Shown here: positions 46,001 through 56,860 of the stretch, piece by piece
Numbering within the stretch: the stretch's first letter is position 1
Layout: the number at the start of each line of letters is the position of its first letter
From: Puffinus mauretanicus
Taxonomy: Eukaryota; Chordata; Aves; Procellariiformes; Procellariidae
DNA length: 64,000 bases
Assembly (NCBI GenBank): GCA_023333565.1
Contig: JAJKFH010002646.1
Coordinates: forward strand, 1,674,001 to 1,738,000
Direction of reading: 5' to 3'
Made by a program: the position numbers and the translations under genes
The notes under the pieces: model-generated
Seen by the model: only the letters and a program-made list of their open reading frames with translations
Database searches by the model: none
Told to the model about the DNA's origin: nothing

Positions 46001-48624
46001 AAGTCTTCACAACAAGGGTGGTCAAACGTTGTAACAAGTTACCCAGAGAATCTGTGATCTCTCTTTCTTGGAGATACTCCTATTTGCCTGGATGTCCTGA
46101 CCTAACATCAGCCTTGCTTTGAGCAGGGTTGGGGCCAGATGTCTGCCAAAGGTGCCTTCCACCATAAACTGTTCCATGATTCTGAGGAATGTAGCTGGTA
46201 TTGGTCTATTATTGTACAGCTATAAATGGTGGTAGTAAACTCATGAGGGCACCAGCTGGTTTTTATTATCCAAAAAGCCTGTTTTATTTCTTAGTCCACA
46301 AAAGATTTCTGATTCGTGCTGTGTGTCGTGGTCAGTCTTTCTCTTAGTCTTGCAGGTAGTGTTTTGAAAAGCAACAGCAGATACTGAGTTTCCTGAGCTA
46401 CTCAGTGGGGTCCAGGGAGACCTAATGAGCTGCTATTTGTGTTGTGTTGCAGTGACCTTAGTGGGGCTGCACCCGACAAGACTAAGGCACAGGTACATTG
46501 CTGCTGAAGTCACTAGAAACGTACACTTTTTTATCAGACAGGAGAAAGACAGAATCTCTTTTTTCCTTCTTTTTAATTAGCTGTCTTCCTTAACTAAAGG
46601 TGCTAGTCATGCTTTATCTTATTCACCATAGTGTGATGTTCTGCTGTTTACCAGTAGTGATAACCCATGTTTATCTATTTTGAGGTCTCTAGGACAAGCT
46701 TTTTAAATATATCAATAGATTACTATGAATATCCAGATGACAAAATGACTGAAAAATTATTATTACCGAAATGGCTGCAAGCAATTTCAGATTGTGACTC
46801 ACTTGAGAACTGACTCAGGGTTGGAGTTACTGTGTAAGCAGCTAGTTAATTCTCATCCTTTTATTCCCAAGAAAATAAATGCCGTCACTACTTCATTTAA
46901 AACAAATGTATAATTACTATCTTTTGCTTTTTGCTTAGGTGTTCTATGTTTAGAGCAAGACTCAAGGTTTCTTTTGGCTTTAAATTTAGTAGTACATACA
47001 TTTTTTTTACATATAACGCCAGCAATAGTTTGTTAGAAGGCTGACTGCCCATTGTGTCCTCGATGGTTATTAGGAAAAAATGTAAGAGTTTAAGCTGGCC
47101 ATTTGAATTCCCACTGCTGTGTAGCTCTCATGGAGAAATCTTCTGAGCTTCTGCATCCACTGTCAGCACATCAGTACTGCTTGGATATTGGGATGATATC
47201 TACAAAATAGTATTAGATGCATTTGCGCTCCTTGTACTGCCAGAGGTGCTCAAATACTGACATTTCCTATCCTGGTCTGCATGAATTTTTAAACGGGCAT
47301 CCCAGTATGTTGTTCTCTATAGCCTGTAGGTACATGAGTCTCCCTCCATCGCTGTTCATCTTTTTCTCTGCTCTCCAGGATTTCTGTTGTTGCCTTTTCT
47401 CATTTTCAACCGTGCTTCTCATTACTTGTCTGGCTCACCAGGGCTGAGGTAGGGATACGACTGAGGGAGCCCTGAGTTACGCATATATATGGGAGGCTCT
47501 GGAGGATCTTCATGGCAAGGGGGTGTGTGGGGTACAGTGAGCTTCAGGGAGCCCTGCAGTCTAGTGCAGGATGAGAAAACACTGAGCCTAGGATGGTGCT
47601 GTGCCAAAAAGTACTTCATGGCTTGGCAATGGCTAGCGGGATGGCCATTGTGCAGCATGGGTGGTTTGAGCTACTATTCTTAAGAGAGGGTCCTGAGTAA
47701 GGGAGCACTGAGTAGCATAAGGGTGTTGACTGTGAGGTACAGAAAGCTTTATGGTGTTCGAGTAGGTGGCATAAGCTAGTAGGGTGCTGGGAATAGAAGA
47801 AGCACTATTATGTAAGCGTAGCACATCACTTACCAGAGAGATTTGAAAGTCTCATTCATACCCCACTTATGAAGAGTCTCCCTCTCCTAAAAGGGTACCA
47901 CAGTGACTTAGCGAGCTTAGGTTAAGTTTTAGAAGGTAAAAAGTCTAATTTAGCTATTTAGGATTTTATAGTACCTCCTGTGACTGAGGTATCTAGTCTG
48001 GTGTTGATAAACACCAATGTGCTATTTCTTGAAAAACGTACCAGCATCCATGAAAACATAATGTTTTAAATAAAAGAATAATTATAAAATCTTGGCTAAA
48101 ATTCTAAAATTAAAGCTAAAACTAAAACCTGAGTGGTTAAAGTTAGAGACCTAAACAAACACAGAAAGTGCCCTGGTGTTTTAGATGTAGTGAACATGTG
48201 TAGAGCATACCTGAGTGACGCAAGTTCTTACTATGTAAGAGAGAATCTGTGGTTCTTTAGTGCCTTTGGATATTGAGTTGCTTTTTCATTTGCATAACTG
48301 AATATGATAATATATTCCTGACCGTAGTCACAAAATTCTCTGAAACTACTGTTGTATGACTCTGGGAAATGCTTAACTCAAAGTTGCCTTTCAAAACAAA
48401 AGAGAATTGATTTTGTATTTGAAAAAGAAACTAAGAGGCAAACATCATAGATGGTGACATCTTTGTATTTGTCAATATTACAGGCATTTTAATGAACTTT
48501 CCCTGTCATTTTAGAATTCCCCGATGGAATCAATCCTGCTACAAAAGAGAGGGGTGGACCTAAAGGCCCTGAACCTACACGTTTCGGAGATTGGGAGAGA
48601 AAAGGACGTTGTATAGATTTTTAA
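43036..48624 (+). CDS. SDHAF4: SDHAF4, succinate dehydrogenase assembly factor 4 (100 aa, 3 exons)
   Basis: Exons 43036-43075, 45664-45816 and 48515-48624 join in phase to 303 bases, 100 residues plus TAA. The product ends GPEPTRFGDWERKGRCIDF, the family's signature (DUF1674), preceded by SEPAKQSLKKPKLPVGRFDE; both closely match human SDHAF4 (C6orf57, 108 residues). The N-terminus MALRLLCGAPRAASKSSLLC is Arg/Ser/Leu-rich without acidic residues, as expected of a mitochondrial presequence. Known role of the family: in the matrix it binds flavinylated SDHA, limits its autoxidation and promotes pairing with SDHB during complex II assembly. The start codon has a strong Kozak context (G at -3 and G at +4) and sits in a CpG island. 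No break or missing signature residue is seen. Confidence 0.96.
43076..45663 (+). other. SDHAF4 intron 1
   Basis: Its first about 270 bases belong to the CpG island and contain a four-run G-quadruplex motif (43085-43103). The remainder is AT-rich with no recognised gene or repeat. Confidence 0.8.
45664..45816 (+). CDS. SDHAF4: SDHAF4 exon 2
   Basis: Acceptor gtctgtctgatag and donor gtaagt. Of two overlapping AGs (45662-45663 and 45664-45665), only the first keeps the conserved frame. It encodes KSSLLCSSVRSTSS, then a Lys-rich segment and RFDEPEESSIEREPLE. Confidence 0.94.
45817..48514 (+). other. SDHAF4 intron 2
   Basis: A 2.7-kb intron with one CR1 3' end (45992-46185); otherwise no recognised feature. 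The region 47400-47820 has somewhat higher GC and several overlapping open frames without family resemblance. Confidence 0.78.
45992..46185 (+). mobile_element. CR1 LINE 3'-end fragment
   Basis: aagtcttcacaacaagggtg, then acaagttacccagagaatct, gctttgagcagggttgg and terminal ttccatgattctgag match the last about 200 bases of avian CR1 in sense orientation. Confidence 0.92.
48515..48624 (+). CDS. SDHAF4: SDHAF4 exon 3, conserved C-terminus
   Basis: Acceptor ...cctgtcattttag. It completes a Lys codon and encodes FPDGINPATKERGGPKGPEP then TRFGDWERKGRCIDF and TAA. This is the most conserved part of the family. Confidence 0.97.
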
Positions 48625-48785
48625 TGTGTAAATGTATCTGTATTGCTAATATTTCTAGTTGTTGAAAAATATAATGTACAGAAAAATCCCACCTAGATTT
48701 GTTGTGAAGCTTCTTGTTTCTGTCATGCTTGTGATGAATTTTCTGAGAGATATTATGTAAATAAACATGATGCTGCAACTCAGTG
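48625..48785 (+). other. SDHAF4: SDHAF4 3' UTR (approximate end)
   Basis: Short 3' UTR ending shortly after AATAAA at 48760-48765. The hexamer overlaps a Pumilio-type TGTAAATA (48756-48763); a near match TGTAAATG lies just after the stop. The exact cleavage point is inferred. Confidence 0.7.
48760..48765 (+). terminator. SDHAF4: SDHAF4 polyadenylation signal AATAAA
   Basis: Canonical hexamer 136 bases after the stop, followed by a TG/T-rich stretch (cagtgtttgg, gctgttatttgc) typical of a downstream element. Confidence 0.75.
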
Positions 48786-51252
48786 TTTGGAGCTGTTATT
48801 TGCTCAATGTACACCTGATCTTTAATGCTGTTTACACTATGCAAGTATATATGCAAGCATGGTGATGTGAAATTGGTAGTCAAGATCTTACTGAGATGTA
48901 TAGAGGCTTGGATTTCTTTATGTATTTAAACATTTATGTAGTGTCTTTAAAGTTCTGAAAGAGCTTTGCAGTTCATGAACCTAGATGCCGTTCATCAAAA
49001 GTACAGCCACCTCAAGGCGATTGGTACTTAGCTGATGTTGGCATTTAGTACAGTGGTTTATTGGTAAAAGCCCCCTTAATCAAGAACCGTCCCCTCTGTC
49101 TCCGTTAGAGTGGGTTGGGGTTTCTTTCCTGTTTGTGCAGGGGGGACGGAAACTCTGTTTTATCTCATCTCGGACTGACGGGCTGTAAACGGCGTGATGG
49201 AAATGGAGGCTTAATTTCGAGAGGGTCAGCTCATGATTGCAAGTAGTGTAGGGGTGCTCTATACGCAGTTTTGGAATACTGTTCTTTATAACCTAGCTTA
49301 TTACATGCTTTTTGCATTATCTTTTCCTTGATAAATGGAGATGTCTGTTTGAAAACTGGCTAAATGCTGCTTGGGGAAAAATAACATTACTTTCTGATAC
49401 CTTATGGTCAAAGGGGACTAATTGCATTAGATGATCTAGTATTGCAGATCTTAAAACTATCTGGCATTGCACTAAATATCTTTCAGTCAGACTGAGCTCA
49501 GTTTTGCATTCAAGAATTTGCCTAGTTGTAAATACTGTAGTAGAGTGCAAATCTACCACTTGTGTGGGTACTTATTAATAAGAATAAGCTGTCATTATTA
49601 AAATGTGTGAACATATGCTCTACTTATTTCTGTGCAAGTTCTGTTTGATAGCCTTTTGATAGCCAATGGATCTTCTCTGGTCTTCAACTGTAAATGTTTT
49701 CTTCATCCCTTTGTGTTTCCTTCCTGGTGTTTTGCTGATTTTTCAACCTCTTCTCTTTTACTCTACACGCTCCAGCTTATATACTCACAATTCCTATTAG
49801 CTGCTTTTGCCACAGCACCACAGTGAGCATTAAAACTGAATAAAAGTTTCTTGGAGAGCCCAGGACAGTCTCCCGTTTTATGGCCTACATTTCTTTTTCC
49901 TATATGAATATTTTTGCCTTTTGCTTTGCCAAAGCAAGTTGTACCTGAATGAAAGTCAGCTTTACTTCATGATTTCTGTTGTTTTGCGTTATTCTGGCTC
50001 TGTGTAAGAATGCATGGCTTTGCCCAGCTTTGCCTTTTGCATGATTTTATTAGAGCATTAAAGTGCATTAGTCCTATCACAAATCTGTACAATCTCTCTA
50101 AAACTTGCCGGACTTGTAGCCAGTGGGGAAGCTCCTCATTGAAATCTGCCAGTTTGTATACCCAGTGTGTATTTTATTGACATAGTATCGTGCTCGTTGT
50201 GAGTTAAGGTGTTTGACTCACTGCGACAATGCCCTACAAAAGTACAAAGTCTGTTCAGTTAGGTTTATCAACCAAATACCTCACTGAAGAGCAAAATGAG
50301 GTTTACTAAAGCCTGCTTTTCATAAATGATGTTAACTAGTTGTAATTACATTTTGAACCTTTAATCTTCTGTAAATTTAAATTCTGCAGCGTGGTTTGGA
50401 TATTGGAAAATTGGTCTGTACTTATACCCGATTATTCTAGTTCCCCTTCTGTAGTGCAACAGTTACGTTTTCCCAAAATCTATTGAAATTTTCAGTTACC
50501 TAAAGATACGCTGGGTCAGCTATCTTTAATATATGCTGTTTATGAAAATGCTTATTTCTAGTAATGCTTTTGCCTCTTCAGTTGCTCGTGGGTTGGAAAA
50601 TACTTCATCACAATACACCACCTTTTCAAATAGGAAGCATAAATTTTAATTGGAAATTTCTGCCTTTTCTGCATGGTTATTAATAGGCTTAACATCTTAA
50701 TTAGCGAAGAGGCAGTAATGCTACTGCAGTTACTTTACTTTTGAATTCTAAATCTTATTTTTATCCATGAATTGTTGCATGAGTTCCTTATCTTCTCTTA
50801 CCAGGTTTCACCCTTCCCAGCACGTGCTCCATGAATGTTTACCTGGTTCCCCTTCTTGGCATTCCTGATTTCCAATTTTAATTGTTACCTTCAGCATAGA
50901 CTGCAGCTGCAGTCCTCCCTGGCTGCAGAATTGCACCTTTTTGATTTAGCATATAAAGACCTGGTCTGACTTTTCCATGGTTTTCTTTTCATGGTTTCAG
51001 TTATCTTCAGTCTCCCCCTGCTTTGTGATTAAGGGCTGACCCGAGTGCTGTTCAGGCCCCTGCGCGTCTGCTTTCACGCAGGTGATGACTGCTGCTGTCG
51101 GAGCCACCGGCAGTCGTTTTTGCAGGAGCTCAGGCGGGTCCTAGGCACTCCCTGCCCTCATCCATGGAGCACCTGGGTTTTGAAGCTGCTTCTGAGAGCA
51201 CTCTCCATGCCAGCAAGACAGAGTGCTGCACAAAGGCAGGAATTTTGCTTTC

Positions 51253-51286
<34 letters not shown>

Positions 51287-54200
51287 TCTTCCGAACTAAT
51301 GTAAATAGGTGTTAAGGAGTAGGCACTGAGGAAATAGAGGATACCACTTCAGTCTTAAGGAGCTTCATGCCCTCTTTACCACCTCCCAGGCCAGTGCCAG
51401 TAGCCACCAAGTATTTGCTTAATTTGGTGGGGGAGTATGTCAGTAAGAGATAAGAAACTGAACATTTGCGCAAAATAACACGTAACAGCCAAAGAGCAAA
51501 CGCCAAGGGGCCTTTTTGTGTGGTCTGGCAATCTGGCATTTACCAAAAAGAGTCGTCCTAGGCTCCGGTAATAATTAAGTCCAAAATAACATCCTGTGGT
51601 GCTGCAAAATCACTTGTGGTATCTGTCGAAACCAATCATGGTTTGAATGCAACAACCGATACAATGATATCGTAGGGCATAAACGATAATTTCTGGTTTG
51701 TTTTCTTGCAGTGTCTGCAGTTAGGAAAGAAGCACTTCAGCACTTTTCCAGCAATGTCTTCCTGCTCCTCCCAGATGATTAATATTAGCAATTCACTGGC
51801 ATATAGCATTCCCTAATGCAATGAGTTGTGGCATTAGCCATTAGATTAGCCACAGGTATGTTTTTATCAGATAGTCTATTTTTGTAGCTCTTTTTGTTAG
51901 TGTAACAGTGTAAAGCAGCAGGGGTTGTATCTATTTTCTGTTCTCTTAAATTTCTGGGAGAGAAAGGAAAATTGTTCTGCCTGCGTAAGCAAATTCTTGT
52001 AGTACTGGAGGATGCTTGCTGCTGTGTTTTGTTTTCTTTACTGAAAAGCTGTATGTTGCATTTCTGCAGTAGGTTTTCTTTTTTAAAGTTAAACTTGTTT
52101 CTGCTAGTTTGCATAAATATGTTTGGTACATTATTAAAATTATGAAGCCTTTATTGTTTGAAGGACTTGCTCTGTAATTACTTTATTGCAAAATATATAA
52201 AGTTGCACTCTACAGTTAAAGAAAATGTTTGCTATATATTGCCTTTTTTGGAAAGTATATATTATGGTGCTGATTTTACTAAGTTAAAATAAAAGGTTTA
52301 TTATCCAGTTGAATCAGAGTAAAACTACCCCTTATGGTAGCAGATGTTTGTAAAAGACCGTAGACTGTTGTTATAAAACTTTACTACTTCCTCAGTTGAC
52401 TGCAATAAATGATCACAGATTCCAGCGATCTGTAGTGACAGATATGTTACATGTCTTTTTATGACACTTATTTTGGTATTGTTATTTAAAAAGGACCACA
52501 ACACCTTTTTCTGGAGTGTCAGGAAAATAGCAAAACTGTGTATTCATTTACAAGAGAAGAGGATTTGGAAGTTCTGTGCTTTTTGTAATTGTTTATCAGT
52601 CACTAAAATAGCATCAAGCATATCAAAACATAAGGAAATTATTTGAATTATGTTATTGTGTGCTGATGGTCATCAAAATCATATAAATTTGTGGTTGCTT
52701 TCCTGCAACATGCAACATGAAAATACCTTTGCTTAGCGGGAGGTTGGTCTCTCATGTCAGACCAGCCGAGACGTGCAGTCTGCATTCTAATGTCAGTATG
52801 CCCGTCCCCCCTCTTACACCTTGGTCACTGGTGGTAGGGTCATGTGTAATCTTCCCAATGACTTTTGTTACAGAAGGGGTGGCACAGTAGAAATCAAATC
52901 ATAATTATAAAATTAGGTTTTGGCAAAGCCTGAGAAAAGAGCTCTGTTTAAAACAAGTGCTGTGAAGAGCGGATCTAATGAAGTCCTGTTTCCTATGAAT
53001 GTCTTGCCCTCCTGTAGATCCAGTGTCTTTCTCCATGTTCCCTTGTTGATTGACGTTATCTCCACTAGGCAGAAGCCAGGGCATCTTTCTGTCCATCTTC
53101 TCCCCCCTGGGGGCATTATTTGGACCTCTTTCCCAGCCACTGATTTTCACAGAGCTTGCAAGAACTTAATTACCTTGGAAATTCTTCTCTCCTTGACACC
53201 TTTTCAGAATAGGTTGAAGTTACTCACTAGCTTCTAAAGTCATGGGGCAGCGCAGATATTGGCCTCCCATCCTTTGGAAACCAAGCTGATGAATAATTTT
53301 GATCATATATATTTTGTTTGGAAATATTCAGCATCTCTCTGCATTTTTCTACTGTGAGAACAGATTAATTTTTTTTTCCCTCAAAGAACATCAAAAGTGC
53401 CAGTTAAAACTTACAGCAATAAGACTTTGACATGCATTTTCCAGGCATTAAGTCTCCCAGTCAGCTATAGTCTTGGGCCTGTAGAAAATCACATATTTTA
53501 ATGTTGCCATTTTTAGAATGAGAGTGTCTTTAAGGTCCTTATTTAACAAATTCATTTATAATAAAGCTGATATACATGGCCATCAAAACACAATTGTAAT
53601 TTCTGAATGTTAGTCTCTGACAAAATTAGGTGAGCTATGAAGTGAACTGGTGGTCAGGTTAGTTGTAGAAGCCAGATACTGAACTATTATTTACACTGGG
53701 ACTCTCTCCTAATCAGCTGCTTTAAAATTAAGTGACTTATCTAGCCATCTGTGCTTCCTTCATAATTAGTTGCAACTGAGGGAGATGCCTCTAAAACGTA
53801 GTCTGTCTTAGTACATGGAGATGAATTCTTCATTCCAGATGGTGAATGGGAGGAAGTTTTAAGTGTGTCCTCTCCATTAACTTTAAAGGCTGCCTAAATA
53901 GCTGTCTTAAGCGAGATACCATTAGACAGATGAAGTTGAATGTGTCAGCTTCGTGGTGGCGACAGCAGAGAAGCCAGGGTGTCAGTGAATATGAGGTGTG
54001 AACTGCTCGCTTCCTTCTCAGAGGGAGGGTTGCAATGAGGCAACAGGACCCGCAGTGCTTTTGCTGCCTGTCCCCTTCCCAAACGCCACTGCAGGGAAGG
54101 GGACGTTCAGGGCCAACTCTTAGGCACCTTGTAAACGGGAGTTTGCTTCACTTAAAAGGAGAGGAAGAAGGCTGAAGCTAAGACTTTGTAAATTCCTTCT

Positions 54201-55600
54201 GCCTATCTACCTCCCAAACAAATGCCTAAAGCATGATATAGTCAAGAGTGTAACACTGGATATATTTATACCTGGATGACAGCAAGTATCTCAAAGCGAG
54301 GAATTTGAGGGGGGGTTTTGCCTAATAAGGAAAGGGTGAAGTACATCAAACTAACAACTAAGCTCTCTTCATCCAATGTGCTGCTGAAAGAGAGGGAGCC
54401 AGTATCAAGATAACACTGACTGACTAGAAAAAAAATATTTTGCTCAGCAAACCCTTAGTCTCTGTGACTTCCTCGTGAGAGGTTAAAGAACAAAGGATGG
54501 TGTGTTTCCAGTTCCCATTTGAAAGCTGGGGAAAATTTCAGCGTCTCCTAGAAGATAGGCAAGCAAATATTGCTTAGCTCAGGAAACATCCTGCTTTTAG
54601 CCTATTTTTTTCCCCCCAGGGCTTTCACTTGCAAGTTCTACAGTATGTATGTGTGATATTTAGACAGATTTTTTCCCCAGATGTTTTTCTTGAGATAAGA
54701 CTGCAGTGTAATGACAGGTAACTGTTTGGTCTAGCAGGCATATTGCTTCATCCTCCTGTATATGGTGATGTCATTTTTTCTGCCTGGTAATGACAGCTAC
54801 AGCTATTTTATTGTTAAATTGCATGTTGTTTAATCCTGCTTTTAATTTTTGCTGTCCTTGAAGCCATTTTTTGATAGGTACCCTTAATTCCTTTAGAGTA
54901 GTATCAGGGTACTTCACAAAAATTAATCACAAATTGCAGATGTTTCTCCCTCTCCCTCCTTTCTCTGAAGGAAATCTTTTGATAATTTGTATTTTGTATG
55001 TGAAGATCTTGTTGACAGTCAAATAAAAAAGATAATCCCCATGGACTGGAACTCCTCCATTCCTGCGTTGCATCTGACTCTCACATTCAGGTTCATTATT
55101 ATGGTAAAATGTCACTCTTGTGGGAAGTCAAGGATGCAAAGAGGGAGAAAGAGATGCCTCTAACAAGTAGCACCAGTCTCCCTGAAAGTTTTACACATAA
55201 ACCCAAACTCATTTTAAGGCCTCCTTTAATTGGGCATTGTTGAAGGTGGCTTAGCCATTGTAGTTACATTATTACACATTTTTCAGAGCACGTGGCTGTG
55301 GTCCAGTCTGCCTGGTACGGACATGCAGGTATGTCGGGGCAGTCCCGAAACAAGTCACTTAGGCAATTTTTACAGGTTGATGGCTTAGTTTGCACAGAGA
55401 AACCCAGTGTGAAGGTAGTACAGATCTGACTGGCAGCTATATTGTTGGCTCACCTGTGAATGGCTACCTGTGGGTAGAAACATCTCTTAAATGGCACAGA
55501 GCTTTGGGTAAATGGGCTTCCCAGAACATAGTGACATCATCGGTGGTGCACATGCCTGCTATGCGTGATGTCAGCTCAGATGCTGGACCTGACCTTTCCA
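48786..55600. other. Intergenic, no gene seen
   Basis: AT-rich sequence downstream of SDHAF4. Apart from the A28 run (51256-51283) I recognise no exon, RNA gene or repeat family. Short open frames lack coding character. Unannotated conserved noncoding elements cannot be excluded by eye. Confidence 0.6.
51256..51283. repeat. A28 homopolymer
   Basis: Twenty-eight adenines directly following a moderately GC-rich 250-bp patch (about 51030-51255). It could be a retroposon tail, but no upstream AATAAA or flanking duplication was found. Confidence 0.88.
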
Positions 55601-56860
55601 TTTGAGCACCGATGCAGTTGCTTAGAATAGCGCGAGGTTGATCTTTGAGCCAGGCAGTTACCTTCTGGTCCTATATGTCACCTTCATGTTGAAGTTAAGC
55701 TGGGATTTATTCCTTCTTAAGAACAGAGATCTCAAAGAGGTGTCTGTACCCGCCGCAGTTTCGGGAGATGTGCTGTGTCCTCTCATCCCCTCGCTCGGGA
55801 AGACCTCTGATGGGAAAGCACCTGGCAGGGAGAGGCTGAATCGCACACTGAACAAGTGCAGGAGGGCAGGCAAATGCGCATTTGGGCAGTTGATGGCCAG
55901 ATGGTCCTTCCTGTAAAACTATTTGTAGTAAAGTGTGGAATATACTGGCTGTATCACAGAGGCCTGCTGTGCTCCACAAACCCTGCGCGAGGAGAAAAAA
56001 TGGAATACTCTAAGCAGGTTTTGTGCAGCGATTGTGGTGCTTTGCAGGAAGCCAGAAAGCACAACAGTACAGGGATGCAAGGGAAGAAAAAGTATTTCAT
56101 TTCCCCAAATTATTGAAAATAAGGGGGTAGAATGAGACGTGCAGAGCACTGCGGTAGCGTGCTGCGTCACTATACCTATCTGAGGTAACCCTCTGTGTGT
56201 GTATTACTAATCAGTTGTTATATATTGTATATATTGCAATACTTCTGTCTTAAAATGCCTCATTTTGTCTGTTTTCTGGCCCACAGCCTCATGTACTTAG
56301 GGGCTGAAGAGGAAAAAGAATTTTTTGATTGTTGCCACCAGCGGCAGCTTAATTGTGCTGGGGCAGACAGACACCCGCGCGGGGAGAGGTGCATGCCCAG
56401 AAAGGGGTCGCAAACATTCACCAAAGGAGTGTTGTGGGAGCACCTCTGCTGCCTGCCCTGTGTGCACAGTGCAGGGGTCCACGTGCGCTTGCAGCAGCGA
56501 ATGGGCTAACCTTTGCCAGCAGACGCTGGCTGCAGGCATGGAGGGAGAGGAGGCAGGAGTAGGCTTCTCCACCTGAACTGGCACCAGGCCTGGGCTAAAC
56601 TCCTGCAGGGGCTGGACTCTGAATCCCAGCAAACAGGTCTCTGTTTCTGGAGTCCATTCCTGAATGGCAAGGCCACTGTAACACCTAACTGACCTTTTCT
56701 CCTAGCCTTTTCCTTGTTGCAGCAAGTCCTGCAGTCCTGGTCTGTCAGGGGCTCCAGCAGTTCAGAAAAACCCCAGCTGACCAAGGAAGTCCCTCAGCGT
56801 GTCCATCAGCAGGTCGTCCTCATGCACCTCCTTTAGCCTGAAATGTTCTGAGCCCTTGAA
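55600..56860. other. Moderately GC-rich intergenic block, function unknown
   Basis: Higher GC than its surroundings, with overlapping open frames on both strands (longest about 111 codons, minus strand, 56297-56632). I recognise no protein family, splice structure or CpG island here; the frames are most likely a consequence of base composition. Confidence 0.5.

Noticed and set aside
56297..56632. 111-codon minus-strand frame in the GC-richer intergenic block.
   Set aside because: Overlapped by open frames in other phases on both strands, as expected from composition; no known motif.
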